NCBI GenBank assembly: GCA_905221605.1
Contig: CAJNDS010002443.1
Location: 188,001 to 252,000, forward strand
Direction: 5' to 3'
Source of the DNA: Symbiodinium natans
Lineage: Eukaryota > Sar > Dinophyceae > Suessiales > Symbiodiniaceae
DNA: 64,000 nucleotides
Of the stretch, positions 26,301 to 36,734 are shown piece after piece. Positions within the stretch are counted from its first letter, which is position 1. Every line of letters begins with the position of its first letter. The notes beneath the pieces are model-generated. The model did no database searches. It had not been told where the DNA came from and was given only the letters and a program-made list of their open reading frames with translations. The translations under genes and the position numbers were made by a program.

Positions 26301-28240
26301 CTCGGAGCGTGCGCTGGCAGTCACTCAAAAACTGCAAAAGGGTGCGATGGGGTGCGATCGGCCGAGTGGCAACCCATGAAGTACATAGCAGCTCCAATGG
26401 AGTTCGCCTTGGACACACCAACAGCAGATAACCATAAACACCATCGCAAGCAGGTCCTGCATACCCCCCCCCCCCCCCCGCAAGCCCCCATTCCGCACTC
26501 CGAACTTGAGACGGCCACGAAAAACCTGCATTGCCGAAACTGCATATCATATCCTTGGTCCTTGCCAAAAGCGATATTTTACCGTGGCAATCCATCACAT
26601 AAGGTATCCCCCCCCCGGGTTTGAAGAGCTGTAGCCGAACAGGACTTGACGACACCCTTTAAACCAAAACCACAACAGTCTGAAAGGAGTCGCAGGCTTG
26701 AAAGAAAAGGTTTACCGGACTGTCAAGCTTGAAACATCTGTTGAAGGCCTGCCTAAAACCCTCAAGCAAGCCCTCAAAGCCTCAAACCCTGAGACCCTCA
26801 CACCTGCACGGCCAAGACCTGACCCTCTGAAACCCTGCAGCCCTAGCTAGACCCCGGCAGCCTTCAAGGCCCTCAACCCTAAAATCCCTAAAATGGAAGA
26901 CTTGGGATGGCAAAACCTAAGCCCTCAACCGGGATGATGACAAGGCAAGCTTTTAAACCTTAACATGAGACGTTGGCAGGAAAGCATTAAAGCCTGAAAA
27001 ATGGACGCTCGCGCTTTGGACAGTGCTCGTCCTCGAACGGCAAACCTAAGTCCCTGAAAGTGGATGTTGGCTGGCGAGCCCTGGACCCAGAAAGGAGTTC
27101 ATAGCGTGCAAACCTCAAGCCCGAAGACAACGCTGGCAAGCCACAACCGCAAAAAGAAGATTGCTGGCAAAGCCGTTTTCCCGAAAAGAAAACACTTGCA
27201 GGCCCCGAGCCCAAACAACGATTCTGGCGGACAAACCAAGTGCCGGGGTTGGTCCTGGACCAAGAAGACGCTACACATGGCTGGAGAGTCATAAGCCCAA
27301 AGGGAGCTGTGGGCAAGCCGCAAACCCTCAACAGATTGGCAAACCGAACGCCCTAAAAGGAAATGTTGGATGTCAAGCCTTGGCCTGACCGGAGCCTGTA
27401 CCCTCGTGCCTTCCAAGGAGGCAGCAAGCCGAAGACCCTAAAAGGGAGCCCTAAAGAGAGGCCCTCGCGGTATACCTCGCATGGGGCAGACATTGGCAGG
27501 ACCTGGAAAGGAGCTCAGCACTTTAGGGAACCCAATCGCCAGTTAACGCGCCAAGCGGGCCAGCATAAGCTCTCGATCCTGGCTGAGTTGTTTCGTGCGT
27601 TGATTCGATTCAAACCTGCCACTTTCACTCTTCTCCATGCCACCAGGAAGCCATGTAGAAGCAAAGCCCCACGCCAGCACCCAAAGCTGGGCCAAGAGAC
27701 CGCGAAATCCTTCGAGAACAGTGTTTTATCAAAACGTTTTGCGTCTTACGCCTGTTTGGACATTGCAGCGACAAGCTGCTGCACTACGCTCCTGGGAATC
27801 ACACACTTCTCTTGTCCAAGGAGCAAGTAGTACGCACCGCCACCGGCGATTTTGCCGTTCGTGGCGATTGCGGAGAGGCTGAGTGTTGTAAGAAATGTAC
27901 ATGTGCCTGAAATGCCCACGCAACCAAGAACTACCGCGCCACTGTCCAGCGACATGCAGTACACAACAGACTTTGCCACACCTCGAAACACCTCGACAAC
28001 CCAACCCCCAGAATCGTTTGTCACCAGGCAGCAACACACCAGACCCACGCCGAAGGCTTCGAGGATGCCTCCCTTCCCAACAATCCTCAGTAAACACGGC
28101 ACGAAGGCAGTTCTCAATTAGAAGAATTTAAACGAGACGTCCCCCAAGACTCTCCTAAGACCAGCTGAGGCCAAGGTGCCAGGGGCCTCGTAGGAAGAGG
28201 ATCACACCGAGGATGTTGCCCATGCATGGGAAGATGACAC
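14357..28240 (-). CDS. Cation-chloride cotransporter, SLC12 family, KCC-like, 33 exons traced
   Basis: Polytopic membrane carrier coupling Cl- to K+ (or Na+). Exons in transcript order: 28180-28240,28030-28085,27825-27906,27652-27709,26374-26407,26264-26300,26094-26183,25994-26035,25882-25919,25492-25585,25293-25406,25144-25195,24933-24983,24060-24095 (tentative),23692-23752,23572-23636,23472-23504,23374-23414,23224-23265,23112-23124,22792-22852,22607-22650,22449-22490,22177-22268,22049-22071,21874-21919,20565-20643,20223-20272,20128-20164,19957-20023,19158-19206,14518-14561,14357-14381. Signatures: [103 protein letters not shown] then stop (14,357-14,359). CCxCT before the SAIATNG motif favours KCC over NKCC. 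Phases agree for nearly all joins. Exons are missing upstream of 28,240, around 21.8-20.7 kb, 20.5-20.3 kb, 19.9-19.2 kb and 19.1-14.6 kb. The serine-rich minus frame at 29,134-29,460 could be the cytosolic N terminus. Confidence 0.92.
15431..15985 (-). other. AT-rich open frame and inverted repeat inside cotransporter intron
   Basis: A minus-strand frame (15,431-15,889) whose first third is Lys/Thr/Asn-rich and AT-rich in its codons, unlike the surrounding GC-rich DNA. It is followed at 15,939-15,972 by an 8-bp inverted repeat (CGGGGCTC/GAGCCCCG). It lies in the long intron stretch of the cotransporter. It resembles a mobile-element remnant, but I recognise no transposase, RT or integrase motif. 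Confidence 0.3.
19404..19555. repeat. ATG/GTG trinucleotide microsatellite in cotransporter intron
   Basis: About 50 triplets of ATG with GTG and ATT variants lie between cotransporter exons 19,957-20,023 and 19,158-19,206. Poly-Met and poly-Asp frames come from it. Confidence 0.9.
21443..21780 (-). other. Second AT-rich island inside cotransporter intron
   Basis: AT-rich DNA with a minus-strand frame rich in Arg, Asn and Asp (21,443-21,625). It differs in composition from its neighbours and resembles the island at 15.4-16.0 kb. It lies in the intron region between exons 21,874-21,919 and 20,565-20,643. No known domain was recognised; this may be a mobile-element relic. Confidence 0.25.
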
Positions 28241-28609
28241 CTGACCCAGGCAGCCATCCGTTTTGGGCATGTATGTAGATAGAGATAGAGGTATATAGGT
28301 CTACAGTGGGGTGACCGGCGAGTCGGGAAAATGAGTCGAACCGAGTCCGAAAACCAAAACGACCGAGTCAGAAAACAAAGCCACACGCGTCAGAAACAAA
28401 ACAGTGCAAGTCAGAAACCAGCAGGAGAACAGGATTGAGCTTGACCATCCAAAACTCTGAAACCCTTTAAAGTCCTGAAACCTTGAATACACCCAGCAGC
28501 CCACCCCCGTAACATTTCACGTCATGAAGGCCGAAACCCTTTCTACATACATGACCCACAAACTCACAAGCAATAGAATGCATAAGCAGCATTTCCTGGT
28601 TCTAAGTTC

Positions 28610-28837
28610 TAACACCCTGAAACCTTAAAAGCCCAAACCCCCAACCCCAGACTTAAACCATCAACCCTAAAACCCGAACCCAAAATCCCAAACCCTAAAC
28701 CGAGATCATAAACTTTCAGGAATTCCAAGCTTGCTCTCTGGGGCCCTAAGCCCTAAACCCCAAAACCCTAAAACTCCAACCCGAAACCCCACATTCCCTA
28801 AACCCTAAACCCTAAACCCTAAACCCTAAACCCCAAA
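28610..28837. repeat. Degenerate interstitial telomere-like repeat
   Basis: Repeated variants of CCCTAAA (CCCTGAA, CCCAAA, CCTTAAA) end in four clean CCCTAAA heptamers near 28,800-28,835. CCCTAAA/TTTAGGG is the plant-type telomere unit also used by dinoflagellates. Confidence 0.75.
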
Positions 28838-30045
28838 AACACCCGAGTCTGGAGTACAGCTTCAGTGATTCAGCGAAGCACGCACAGGGACGTCCTGGGA
28901 TCCGAATCAAGACTCGCTCTCCCGCCTTGCACCATACCCAGCGTGCCGCGCACGGCCCCCTGAGACACACGTCAAGGCGACCCTTTGGGGACCACTCAGA
29001 ATGACGCATTTTGCGTGTCATGCTGTGTTTCTACTTCGCTGCCATCCCTTGGGTTTCTGCCTGCATATCGGCGGCATAGTTGTGTACAGTAGCCTCGGGT
29101 GCCATTGCCCATTCTCGCACGAAGCTATGACAGCTATGAACATTGCACATCATTGCACCAAGTCGCTGCAGCCGCCTCACGGCCATGCCAAAGATGCTTG
29201 TCCTGGTCGACGCCTGAGCTGCAGAAAATAAGATTGAAACTGCGACATGCAAGACATCCCAATGTTTTCAGATCCACACCTTCCAGGACGAGCTGCTCCT
29301 GAAGTTCACAGACTGGACTGTACATGGAAAGCCCGAAGCTCATGAGGTGCAAGTCCAAACTTTTCTGCCGAGTCTCGGCACTGTTGCTAGAATGGCGAAT
29401 GCGACTCTCCGATAAGCTGCTCTGCATGGCAGATGAAACACTGTCTTTAGCAGAACCCAAAGAATCATGATGGAGTTGGCTTGGCTGACTGGGCGTACGC
29501 TGTGACTGAGCACATGAATGGCTGGAGAATGTGATACAAGCTGTTTTGTGCTTGCCAGCTAGTCGATTCTCACGAATATGTCATCGGAGACCATCTGCAC
29601 TTCAACAGTGCTCAGAAAGCTGGAACCAGAATGGCCAACGCACCGGGTCGAACTGGAACTCGAACATCTCAAGCCAGAACTTCCTACTGGACAAGCCTGC
29701 AGAGTGCGGCAACGATTGGAGATGCTTCCACGCAAACAAGCATGCTCGGGTGCTCGACGGTGGACAGTGGACGGCTGCGCTCCCGACCTCAGCAAACTCA
29801 AGGCCATGCAAGGCTAGATTTTCCCCCAAAGAATCCCAAAGCATATGAACAGCCACGTGGAGATTCCCAAGTGTACTGGCCTAGCAAGCAGCTGCGGCAG
29901 GCAGCGTATCCCAGGCTGCACATGCCGCACATGGCAAAGGGCTTGGGCGGAACAGAGCAGCAGCTTGGGGATTGCGGATCAGTCCACCGACTGAGACCTT
30001 GTATGCGACTGGCTACATAACGCCGAAGCAAGGTCGATTATAGCA

Positions 30046-30100
30046 CTATGCTATGCTATGCTATGCTATGCTATGCTATGCTATGCAATGCAATGCTATG
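30046..30100. repeat. CTATG pentanucleotide array
   Basis: About eleven CTATG units, the last ones changed to CAATG. Confidence 0.9.
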
Positions 30101-30419
30101 CCGTGATACGGAACCTGTGCGTGCGAGAGTCTGGGTGGAGGTTCTTTGGGCCTCTGTTCTTTTGGGAAGTGGGTGGGAAGCCTTTCTATTTTTGCGTGCT
30201 TGGGATGCACATGCGCTTAATGCTTGATGACCGGACGCTCCACACATTGCAACTTCAGCATTTACTTTTGACAGCTTCAAAGGTGTAGAGGTACGGCTTT
30301 ACAACTACACAGAGCCTTTCATCAATGGATCTGCCGCGAACTTTTCATGCGCCCCGACCATCCTTGAGTCTGTTTAGAGCGGGGCAAACGTCCGACCATT
30401 CGGAGGCCACCGCGGAAGA

Positions 30420-31860
30420 TGGAAATCCCTAGCCGATGCTCTTGCCCTGAGATTCACCCACATCACAGTTGGTTCGGTCCTCCGACATCCGGACAACCTC
30501 CCCTGGAGGAATCATCCGAGTTAAAGGCGGCCAACAGAGCCCGCGCACTCCTCTTGAAGGCACGTCCTTGCGCAAGATCTGCGCTGCAGTGCGAGAGGAA
30601 GCCGTGGTCGTGCAACAAGCATGCTTTGCTGATGGTCTTGAGGCGCTTGAGAATTGACCACGTGCAACCTGAACTGGCAGATCCCGAAGGCAGCACACCC
30701 TCTTTGCAGCGGCCGGCTCTGGTACAGCCTTCCCAAAAGCCGACAGAGCTCTCGCCGCATCTGGACTCCCCATCCCCGGCAAGGAAGGGCGCCTCTCTCC
30801 CGCACATCTCCTCCTCTGCAGACTGGCTCTGGTGGAGTCGTGTCAGGGTAGCCATTACACAGCGCGTACTGTCCGAACGCAGAGGAGATTCGGAGTGAGT
30901 ACCGAGAGACCAGAGAATAGTCGTGATCAGTGAAAGAGGAATGGTTCTGCAAGCCGTCCATGCAGATGTACAGTGCATCGCCCAGCAAATCACTGACATC
31001 TTGGTCCTCGATGCTGTAGCTTGCTGGGCTGCTCGGATGGAAGACGTAAGCATCCAGGGCTACCGACTTAGAGCTCTTGCAAAAAACATCACAGGCCAGC
31101 TTGTCAGGCATGGTGTCCACCTGCTCGATGCCCATAAACCGATAACTTATGTACTTGGTCTCGATCCCTTCAACCTTCTTTTGACTCGTGGTGATGTTCA
31201 GCTCGACAGGGCGATTGCCATCAGCGCAGAGACTCTGGTTGAAGCTGCTGCTCCCTTGGCGGAAACGCCACAATGCACACAGCGACAGAAAGCTTCCCCA
31301 CATACTCAGAGAGGCTAGGATCGGAGGCCCAACCGAAAATGTCGTGGAAACCTTGTGCTCCGAACATGGGGGCCCTACGGCAGACTCCTGGATCACTGGG
31401 ACTACAGCCTTCACGTCCAATGCTTAGCATTGTGAGGTTCGTAGCCTTGAACATCATCTTGCGCGGAAAGGGCCGAATCGTCTCGATTCGTAACACTTCC
31501 CGACCCACATCTTGTGAGAAATACCCTTGGCCAGCCATGTAGCCGCACAAGGAGCTTGTATCCAAGATGCTGAAAGTAATGGATGCGCCGAACCGACTCG
31601 GAACGACAGGTCGAGGAGGCTCCTTCGCGTTCTGGACCATGAGTTTTGAGTCGACAACCTGCACGTGCCGCAAAGGCCAGTGCAGGTTGCACATCACAAG
31701 CTGCTCCAGCCACGGAGGTTGGGCTGTGGAGATCATCACAAGCTGGGGCAAAAGCACGAGTCTCGGCAGCTGGCCCATGGCGGTAAGACGAAGATGTTTG
31801 CGAATGCTACCTTATCTCAAAACATTAATACCACAGATAATTGGGTCCGTTAGGAGTTCT
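30420..31860 (-). CDS. Candidate coding region, unrecognised protein
   Basis: Two long minus-strand frames look like real protein. One (31,778 down to about 31,440) has mixed composition including RFGASITFSILDTSSLCGY and MMFKATNLTMLSIG. The next (about 31,370 to 30,900, another frame) has one hydrophobic stretch (ILASLSMWGSFLSLCALW) followed by a soluble stretch with GIETKYISYRFMGIEQVD. The change of frame fits an intron or a frameshift near 31.4 kb. I do not recognise the family. It lies on the same strand as its neighbours. It could be one gene with the 33.1-35.5 kb block. Confidence 0.35.
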
Positions 31861-31949
31861 CCCCAATTCAAGATGTTGCGCATTTCTTGCTTGTTTACTG
31901 ATCTGGCAAATAGGTGAAACAGACTCCTGACACTATGACTTCCTCAGAA

Positions 31950-32730
31950 AGTGATTCAAAACCGGGAATCTATTCTTTGGATTTGCAGGCGAGTTCTGTG
32001 ACTAACCTTTTGAATGAACTTCGTTGTTCATGGACTATACTCCCTTAACTTCACGTAAGCTGGAGGTCTGTTTAATGAAAATACGCTGGCATGACTCCGT
32101 CGAGTATGTGAAGTACACTCATGAAACTTAGCTTAATCAGATAGTGATTCCAGATGATGTTCAGCTTGATGCATGCAATATGAAGTAAGCTTGTGATATA
32201 ATTAGCTGAGGTAGCTCCAAAAATTTTTTTGGATTCTCCCCAAGTCAATAACTTGACACTCTTGCTTGTTTCACGAATATGAAGTCATACCTGGGGGGGG
32301 TCAAATATGTCAAGCAAAAGCATGAAACTATCATTTGGTGATCAAAAGGTGATTCAAAAGGTTATTCGGCTCAATGACTTTGGGCCGGTTAATTATTGAC
32401 CCCTCATTTGCATGTTTCGAATTTGTTTAGCAATGCTCCTGCATCAGGTCCCCAACTGAAAACTGTAAATAACTTACAGGGACTAGAGGCCAATTGTATG
32501 TACAGACATCAAATGTGCTTCATCAAAAGGTGAACTTAAATGGATATTCGACTTAATGACTTTGGGCTAATCGTTAATTGCATCTGAAGCCTAACTCTGT
32601 GACCAACAGATGGACTCGAAGTTGAATTTTGGGTTTCGCAGCTCATCAACTATACTCCAAAACAGCTCCCTCCTCTGAAGCCCGCAGATTACTTACATAA
32701 TTGGAGGTCAGCTATAACTTATAACAATTA
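31950..32730. repeat. Diverged ~180-210-bp tandem repeat
   Basis: Four degenerate units begin near 31,951, 32,141, 32,350 and 32,530. Shared blocks include GTGATTC at unit starts, CATGAAACT near 32,107 and 32,316, AATGACTTTGGGC in units three and four, and GGAGGTC at the ends of units one and four. The block is clearly more AT-rich than its surroundings and has no open frame. Confidence 0.6.
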
Positions 32731-33089
32731 CCCGCCCGATGCTATTCACCGGCGCTTCGGACTTCGCCTCATTAGAGTTACGGCTACGCTTCAGTCAACA
32801 AATCACCATCCTGCAGGGCCCCTCGAACACATAGTGTGTTCAGGCGAGAACTTAGACGCTACGGTTCGAGGGCCTACGTCTCGAACACCAAAGCTCGTTT
32901 AGTGCATCGGTTGTCCAACTAGCGGTCCTCCATGTTCTTCCAAGATTACCGGTCATACAGAAAGTACAGCTGCCTTTTCAGCGATTATGACTATGTGACC
33001 GGTACGCGAATACAATCAAGAAACTAAATCCAGCAATTCTACCAACGAAAGTTGGACCCAGATTGCCAAGTCTCTGCCCTTTAAGATTC

Positions 33090-35447
33090 CAGAGTTGCAG
33101 ATTTCCACCCTTTAAGTATCCAGACTGAAATATGAAAACATGGAAGCTTAAAGATGGAAATAAGGAAAGTTACAGGGTGGAAATTCGGAAAGTCGATTCG
33201 CGAAAACAAGCGTGATCCTTTGGAGAGAGGAGAAGAGGGTAAGTATGCATGCTGCAGTCGCCATGTATGCTGATGACCCCCAGAAACTAGGTGTTCTTGG
33301 AGTCTCAAACGGCCATCCGGAGCTGCATGCACACTTGCTGAGCAACGGCCGGCGCCCGAATGGTCACAGCCCTTCTCTGCTAGCTGTAAGCTCCACAAGC
33401 CCACAGACATCCTTGCAAGGGACCTTCAGGAGCTGCTCAAAAATCTGAGCCGCCTGGCCCTCATCCAAGACCTCACATGAACAGCTCGAAGGCACGAGCT
33501 CTGCATTCGCTTGAGTCACTTGGCAGAGCGGAAGGAAGTTTGCGAGTCTTTGCGAACCTGGCAATACCTCATGCAAAACGAATGCGACCATGAGTCAAGA
33601 CCTCAAAGTATTCCCATGCTGAGAACCAGGCACTTGCAGGATCACCTATGGACATGCAACATAAAGCATTGGCACCCATGGGTCCGGTAATATCTCCTCC
33701 GAGTGTACCACCCTGAGTGAATCTGTGCAAGTTCTTCACGGTGGCGTCTACCCAGCGTGACACGAATGCCTCAGGGCTCTGTGAGCGCCGATGAATGTGG
33801 ATGTACATGCAGTGTACATGGCTGTCGATTAAAGCTCACCATAACCCTGCCTTGACCTCATCAGGAGCTGACGGATCTCGCATGTATCTCAGAGCGACCT
33901 CTCAGAGGCATCCCAGGTCATGCGCATGCACGCACTAGGTGCGCACTACGTACACCCATGTGCCCGTTCCACGAGAAGACGCTCAATTCCTGCCTTGCGA
34001 CCTTCATCAACGCTGTCATAGGCCTTCTTCCGCGTCTGCCAAGACCGTTTAGCGCAGAAAACGTTGCTTTGTGGTCAAACTGCTGAGGCATGTTACCACA
34101 ACTCTCAGCATTGGCCAAGTGAAGCTACGCCAAACAAATGCCTGCTTGCCATTATGCCATGAAAAGTGTCAAAAGCAGCGATCGGCTGGGGCCTTGCCAG
34201 TCAAGCCCATCGACTCGAGAAAGTCATACAGCTTTGGCAGGTATCTCTGCTCCTGTTGTGGGACTGTATCTCACCCTTTCAGGCACGACTTAGTACATTT
34301 AGTATCATTCATCACACCTCCTACTCGTACTCGTCGCTCCTCGAAGGCCCGGTCATGCGCAGCCAACACCGAGCGCTCCAGCTCCGCTTGTGGCCTTGGG
34401 ACAGTCTGAGTCAACTGAGTCCGAACTGCACTTCACATACCTGCCATGGAGGCGCAAAAAGACAAAAGAAGAACACCGAATCAACTCCAAGAGTGACGGA
34501 GCCGAGCCGCACATCGTCGAGCACATGTCTTGGAAAGAACTCCTGCACAGTCAAAGCCCCTGAGGAAACACAGGCCCGCCAACGCTTGGGAAAACATAGC
34601 CGAATGGCATAAAGGACCTCTTGAGCGCCATTGGCTCTGGAGTCCTTGATCCCAGCATCCAATACGAAAATGAAATCGACCTGGTCCAACCACTGCCTCG
34701 ACTGTGAGAAGGCCACAACCAGACTGCAATGCCTGGAGCCTCAATCTCCAATGCAAACGTTCTTTCTGAGATATATCTTGGACGTCGGCCGATCACCAAT
34801 GGCTTGGAAAATCGAAGAGAATGCGGAATCTGCAAAGTCATTGACTAGTCCCGTCCATGACCTGCATCGGTTGGCAGCTATACCGTCCAAACAAAGCATG
34901 ACTGAAACAGCCCAGCACACCTCCCCTTGTCTTTGAATTCCAAAGACTTCGCCGCTTTCTTGAAATACTCGCCTTTCAGTCGCAACTGCGGCGCACAGAA
35001 ACAAACCATGTATGTCGTAACTGATGTGTGCCCCTGTTCACTAGACCGGTCAAAAGCATCACTCCCCAATGTTGCTGAACCTGTTTTGGTGGGCACCCAA
35101 AGCAAGTTCTGCATAAGCTTCGGACGAAGTCGCTTGCAAAGCTTGGCTGGCTCCCATTCCTCGCCGAATCGCCCAAATAGTTCTCTCCGATGCACACCAT
35201 GATGCCAATGCCCCCCCCCCCCCTTCGGCCTTCTCCAGATGTTGGACAGGCTCGATGGCTTCCGCCACAGCATCCGCTAAGTACCCCTCCATGCTTAAAC
35301 CCATAGTGGTTTGCTGCAGCACAAGCATGGCAGAAGGACGCTGTCCTGATATTGAAAATGCTTCTCCAACAGAGAGTAACTTGTTTGGCAAAATGCGCAT
35401 GCTTCAACGGTATGCATGGGACACTTCCCATCAAAGCCTGGATTCCG

Positions 35448-35480
<33 letters not shown>
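33090..35480 (-). CDS. Candidate coding region, unrecognised, frame changes
   Basis: Protein-like minus-strand stretches follow each other: 35,400-35,230, 35,200-34,930 (another frame, after a G/C homopolymer at 35,211-35,223), 35,004-34,411 (first frame again, one in-frame TGA near 34,741), 34,118-33,920, 33,808-33,590 and 33,591-33,364. Segments such as VDFIFVLDAGIKDSRANGA, TGGDITGPMGANAL-like and EVLDEGQAAQIFEQLL look selected rather than random. I cannot assign a family. It is either a spliced gene with longer exons than its neighbours or a decayed gene with frameshifts. Confidence 0.35.
35451..35480. repeat. AC dinucleotide microsatellite
   Basis: About fifteen AC units. Minus-strand frames starting with Cys-Val repeats are artefacts of it. 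Confidence 0.9.
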
Positions 35481-35481
<1 letters not shown>

Positions 35482-35489
35482 AAGCACAC

Positions 35490-36149
35490 GTTGATGGGGG
35501 AGCCGGCCTTTGGGGGAAAGGAATTGCAGGATTTTGAAGAAAATCGAAGGAAGTCGTACGATCCAGGTCAGTAGCATGCTTCGTTGTGGCTGTTTGTGCT
35601 CTCAGTTGCTACCTCAAGCCCTACAAGCTGCTTTTCACTGCGCAAGTTGGAAGTTAACCACGATCAGCACCGAATCGTTCAACGACTAGTAGGATTCGGG
35701 AGGTATGACCCCGAACGGTTTTGGGTGTCCGCCGTCAGGTCCCGTGGCATTCCACGTCGTTTTTGCTGGATCGAAAGAATCATAACATAAACGCTTGCTT
35801 TTTGCACCCGCACTGGTAACGCATTGACCTGCAAGCCGACACATCGCCAGGGCCCGTCGAGCGCGACGTTGGGTCTAAGCTCCTATAACTCCCAAAGGCA
35901 TCCCAGGATACAATGCTGGCTTTAGTGTCGGGGCCCCCGAGCGACACACATGGAACGCCATGTGGCCCGACACATCCCGGGAGAAGGGCCCGAAACTGAA
36001 CTACATACGGATCGGAGCATGTTCGACAGCACGAACCCGTCGATGCCTCGCAAGGCTCAAGTGCAACCAAGCCCACAAAATTTTACAGCACGCAACTCAA
36101 AGCACAAGTACACTCAGCTTATGCTTGCGGACAAATGTTGGAAAACTGC
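35490..36149. other. Flank of the retrotransposon, nothing recognised
   Basis: Short open frames only. The DNA runs into the insertion site of the retroelement at 36,150-36,154. Confidence 0.5.
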
Positions 36150-36154
36150 ACGCG
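36150..36154. repeat. Target-site duplication ACGCG, left copy
   Basis: The five bases ACGCG immediately precede the left LTR and recur directly after the right LTR at 46,362-46,366. Five base pairs is the usual size for Ty1/copia integrases. Confidence 0.9.
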
Positions 36155-36706
36155 TGTGAAAAACGCAGAGCTCTTTTTCACTCCACGCTTGAGCCAAAAC
36201 ACCAGAGGTGTTCGGCAAGTCTCTCGCAGAGTCAGCGCAGCTTCACTTTCGTGAATTCCACCTCAACTTTGTTAAACAAAGGAGGAACACATGCAAACGT
36301 CCTAGTGCTTCTCAGGACTTCAGTGCTTCAGCAAAACAAGCATACAAGTGCACAGCCACTCTGCTCGAACCTCAGTACGACGACACGAGCGAAGCGAGGG
36401 TCGGCGGCCAAGGTTTAAAGAGCGAACTCAGAGCAACACGCACTTCTTCAAGGATGCTCCTAAAGCATCTCGAGTGCTTCTCTGCTCATCATGCACACTC
36501 CAAACATCTCACGTCAAGCTCAAAGCAAGAAACACTTTCAAGCCAAGCTCCAAACATGCTATGTCCATGCCTGTTTCTGCTAACACCAAACAAACGGTTC
36601 AAGCACAGCTCTCAACTCACGCAATGCAAACTCATGGTTCATGTCACATGTGCAAGACATCCTGTCAACTGTAAAGGCACTCACAAGGAAGTCAAAAACT
36701 TTCACA
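36155..36706 (-). repeat. 3' LTR of the copia element
   Basis: 552 bp, TG...CA ends. It matches the other LTR except for C versus T in the GAATTCCA(C/T)CTC context and C versus A in CTCTCAA(C/A)TCAC. It contains CTTGAGCCAAAA (36,188-36,199), the reverse complement of TTTTGGCTCAAG, which equals the last 12 bases of the dinoflagellate spliced leader as I remember it. Open frames of about 200 codons on its plus strand are chance. Confidence 0.96.
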
Positions 36707-36713
36707 CCCCCTC
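36707..36713 (-). promoter_or_regulatory. Polypurine tract (plus-strand primer)
   Basis: On the minus strand GAGGGGG abuts the first base of the 3' LTR, the expected place for the second-strand DNA primer of reverse transcription. It is short but correctly positioned. Confidence 0.75.
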
Positions 36714-36734
36714 ATGCCTGCAACAGTTGCGTCC

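Larger units (their letters stand above)
28241..30420. other. No firm gene; degenerate telomeric repeat and short repeats
   Basis: Upstream flank of the cotransporter. It contains degenerate CCCTAAA-like DNA (28,610-28,837), a serine-rich minus-strand frame (29,134-29,460) that might belong to the cotransporter N terminus, and a CTATG array. Nothing else is recognisable. Confidence 0.4.

Noticed and set aside
32700-33060. rRNA or organelle rRNA fragment
   Set aside because: Composition hinted at structured RNA, but I could match no conserved rRNA block.
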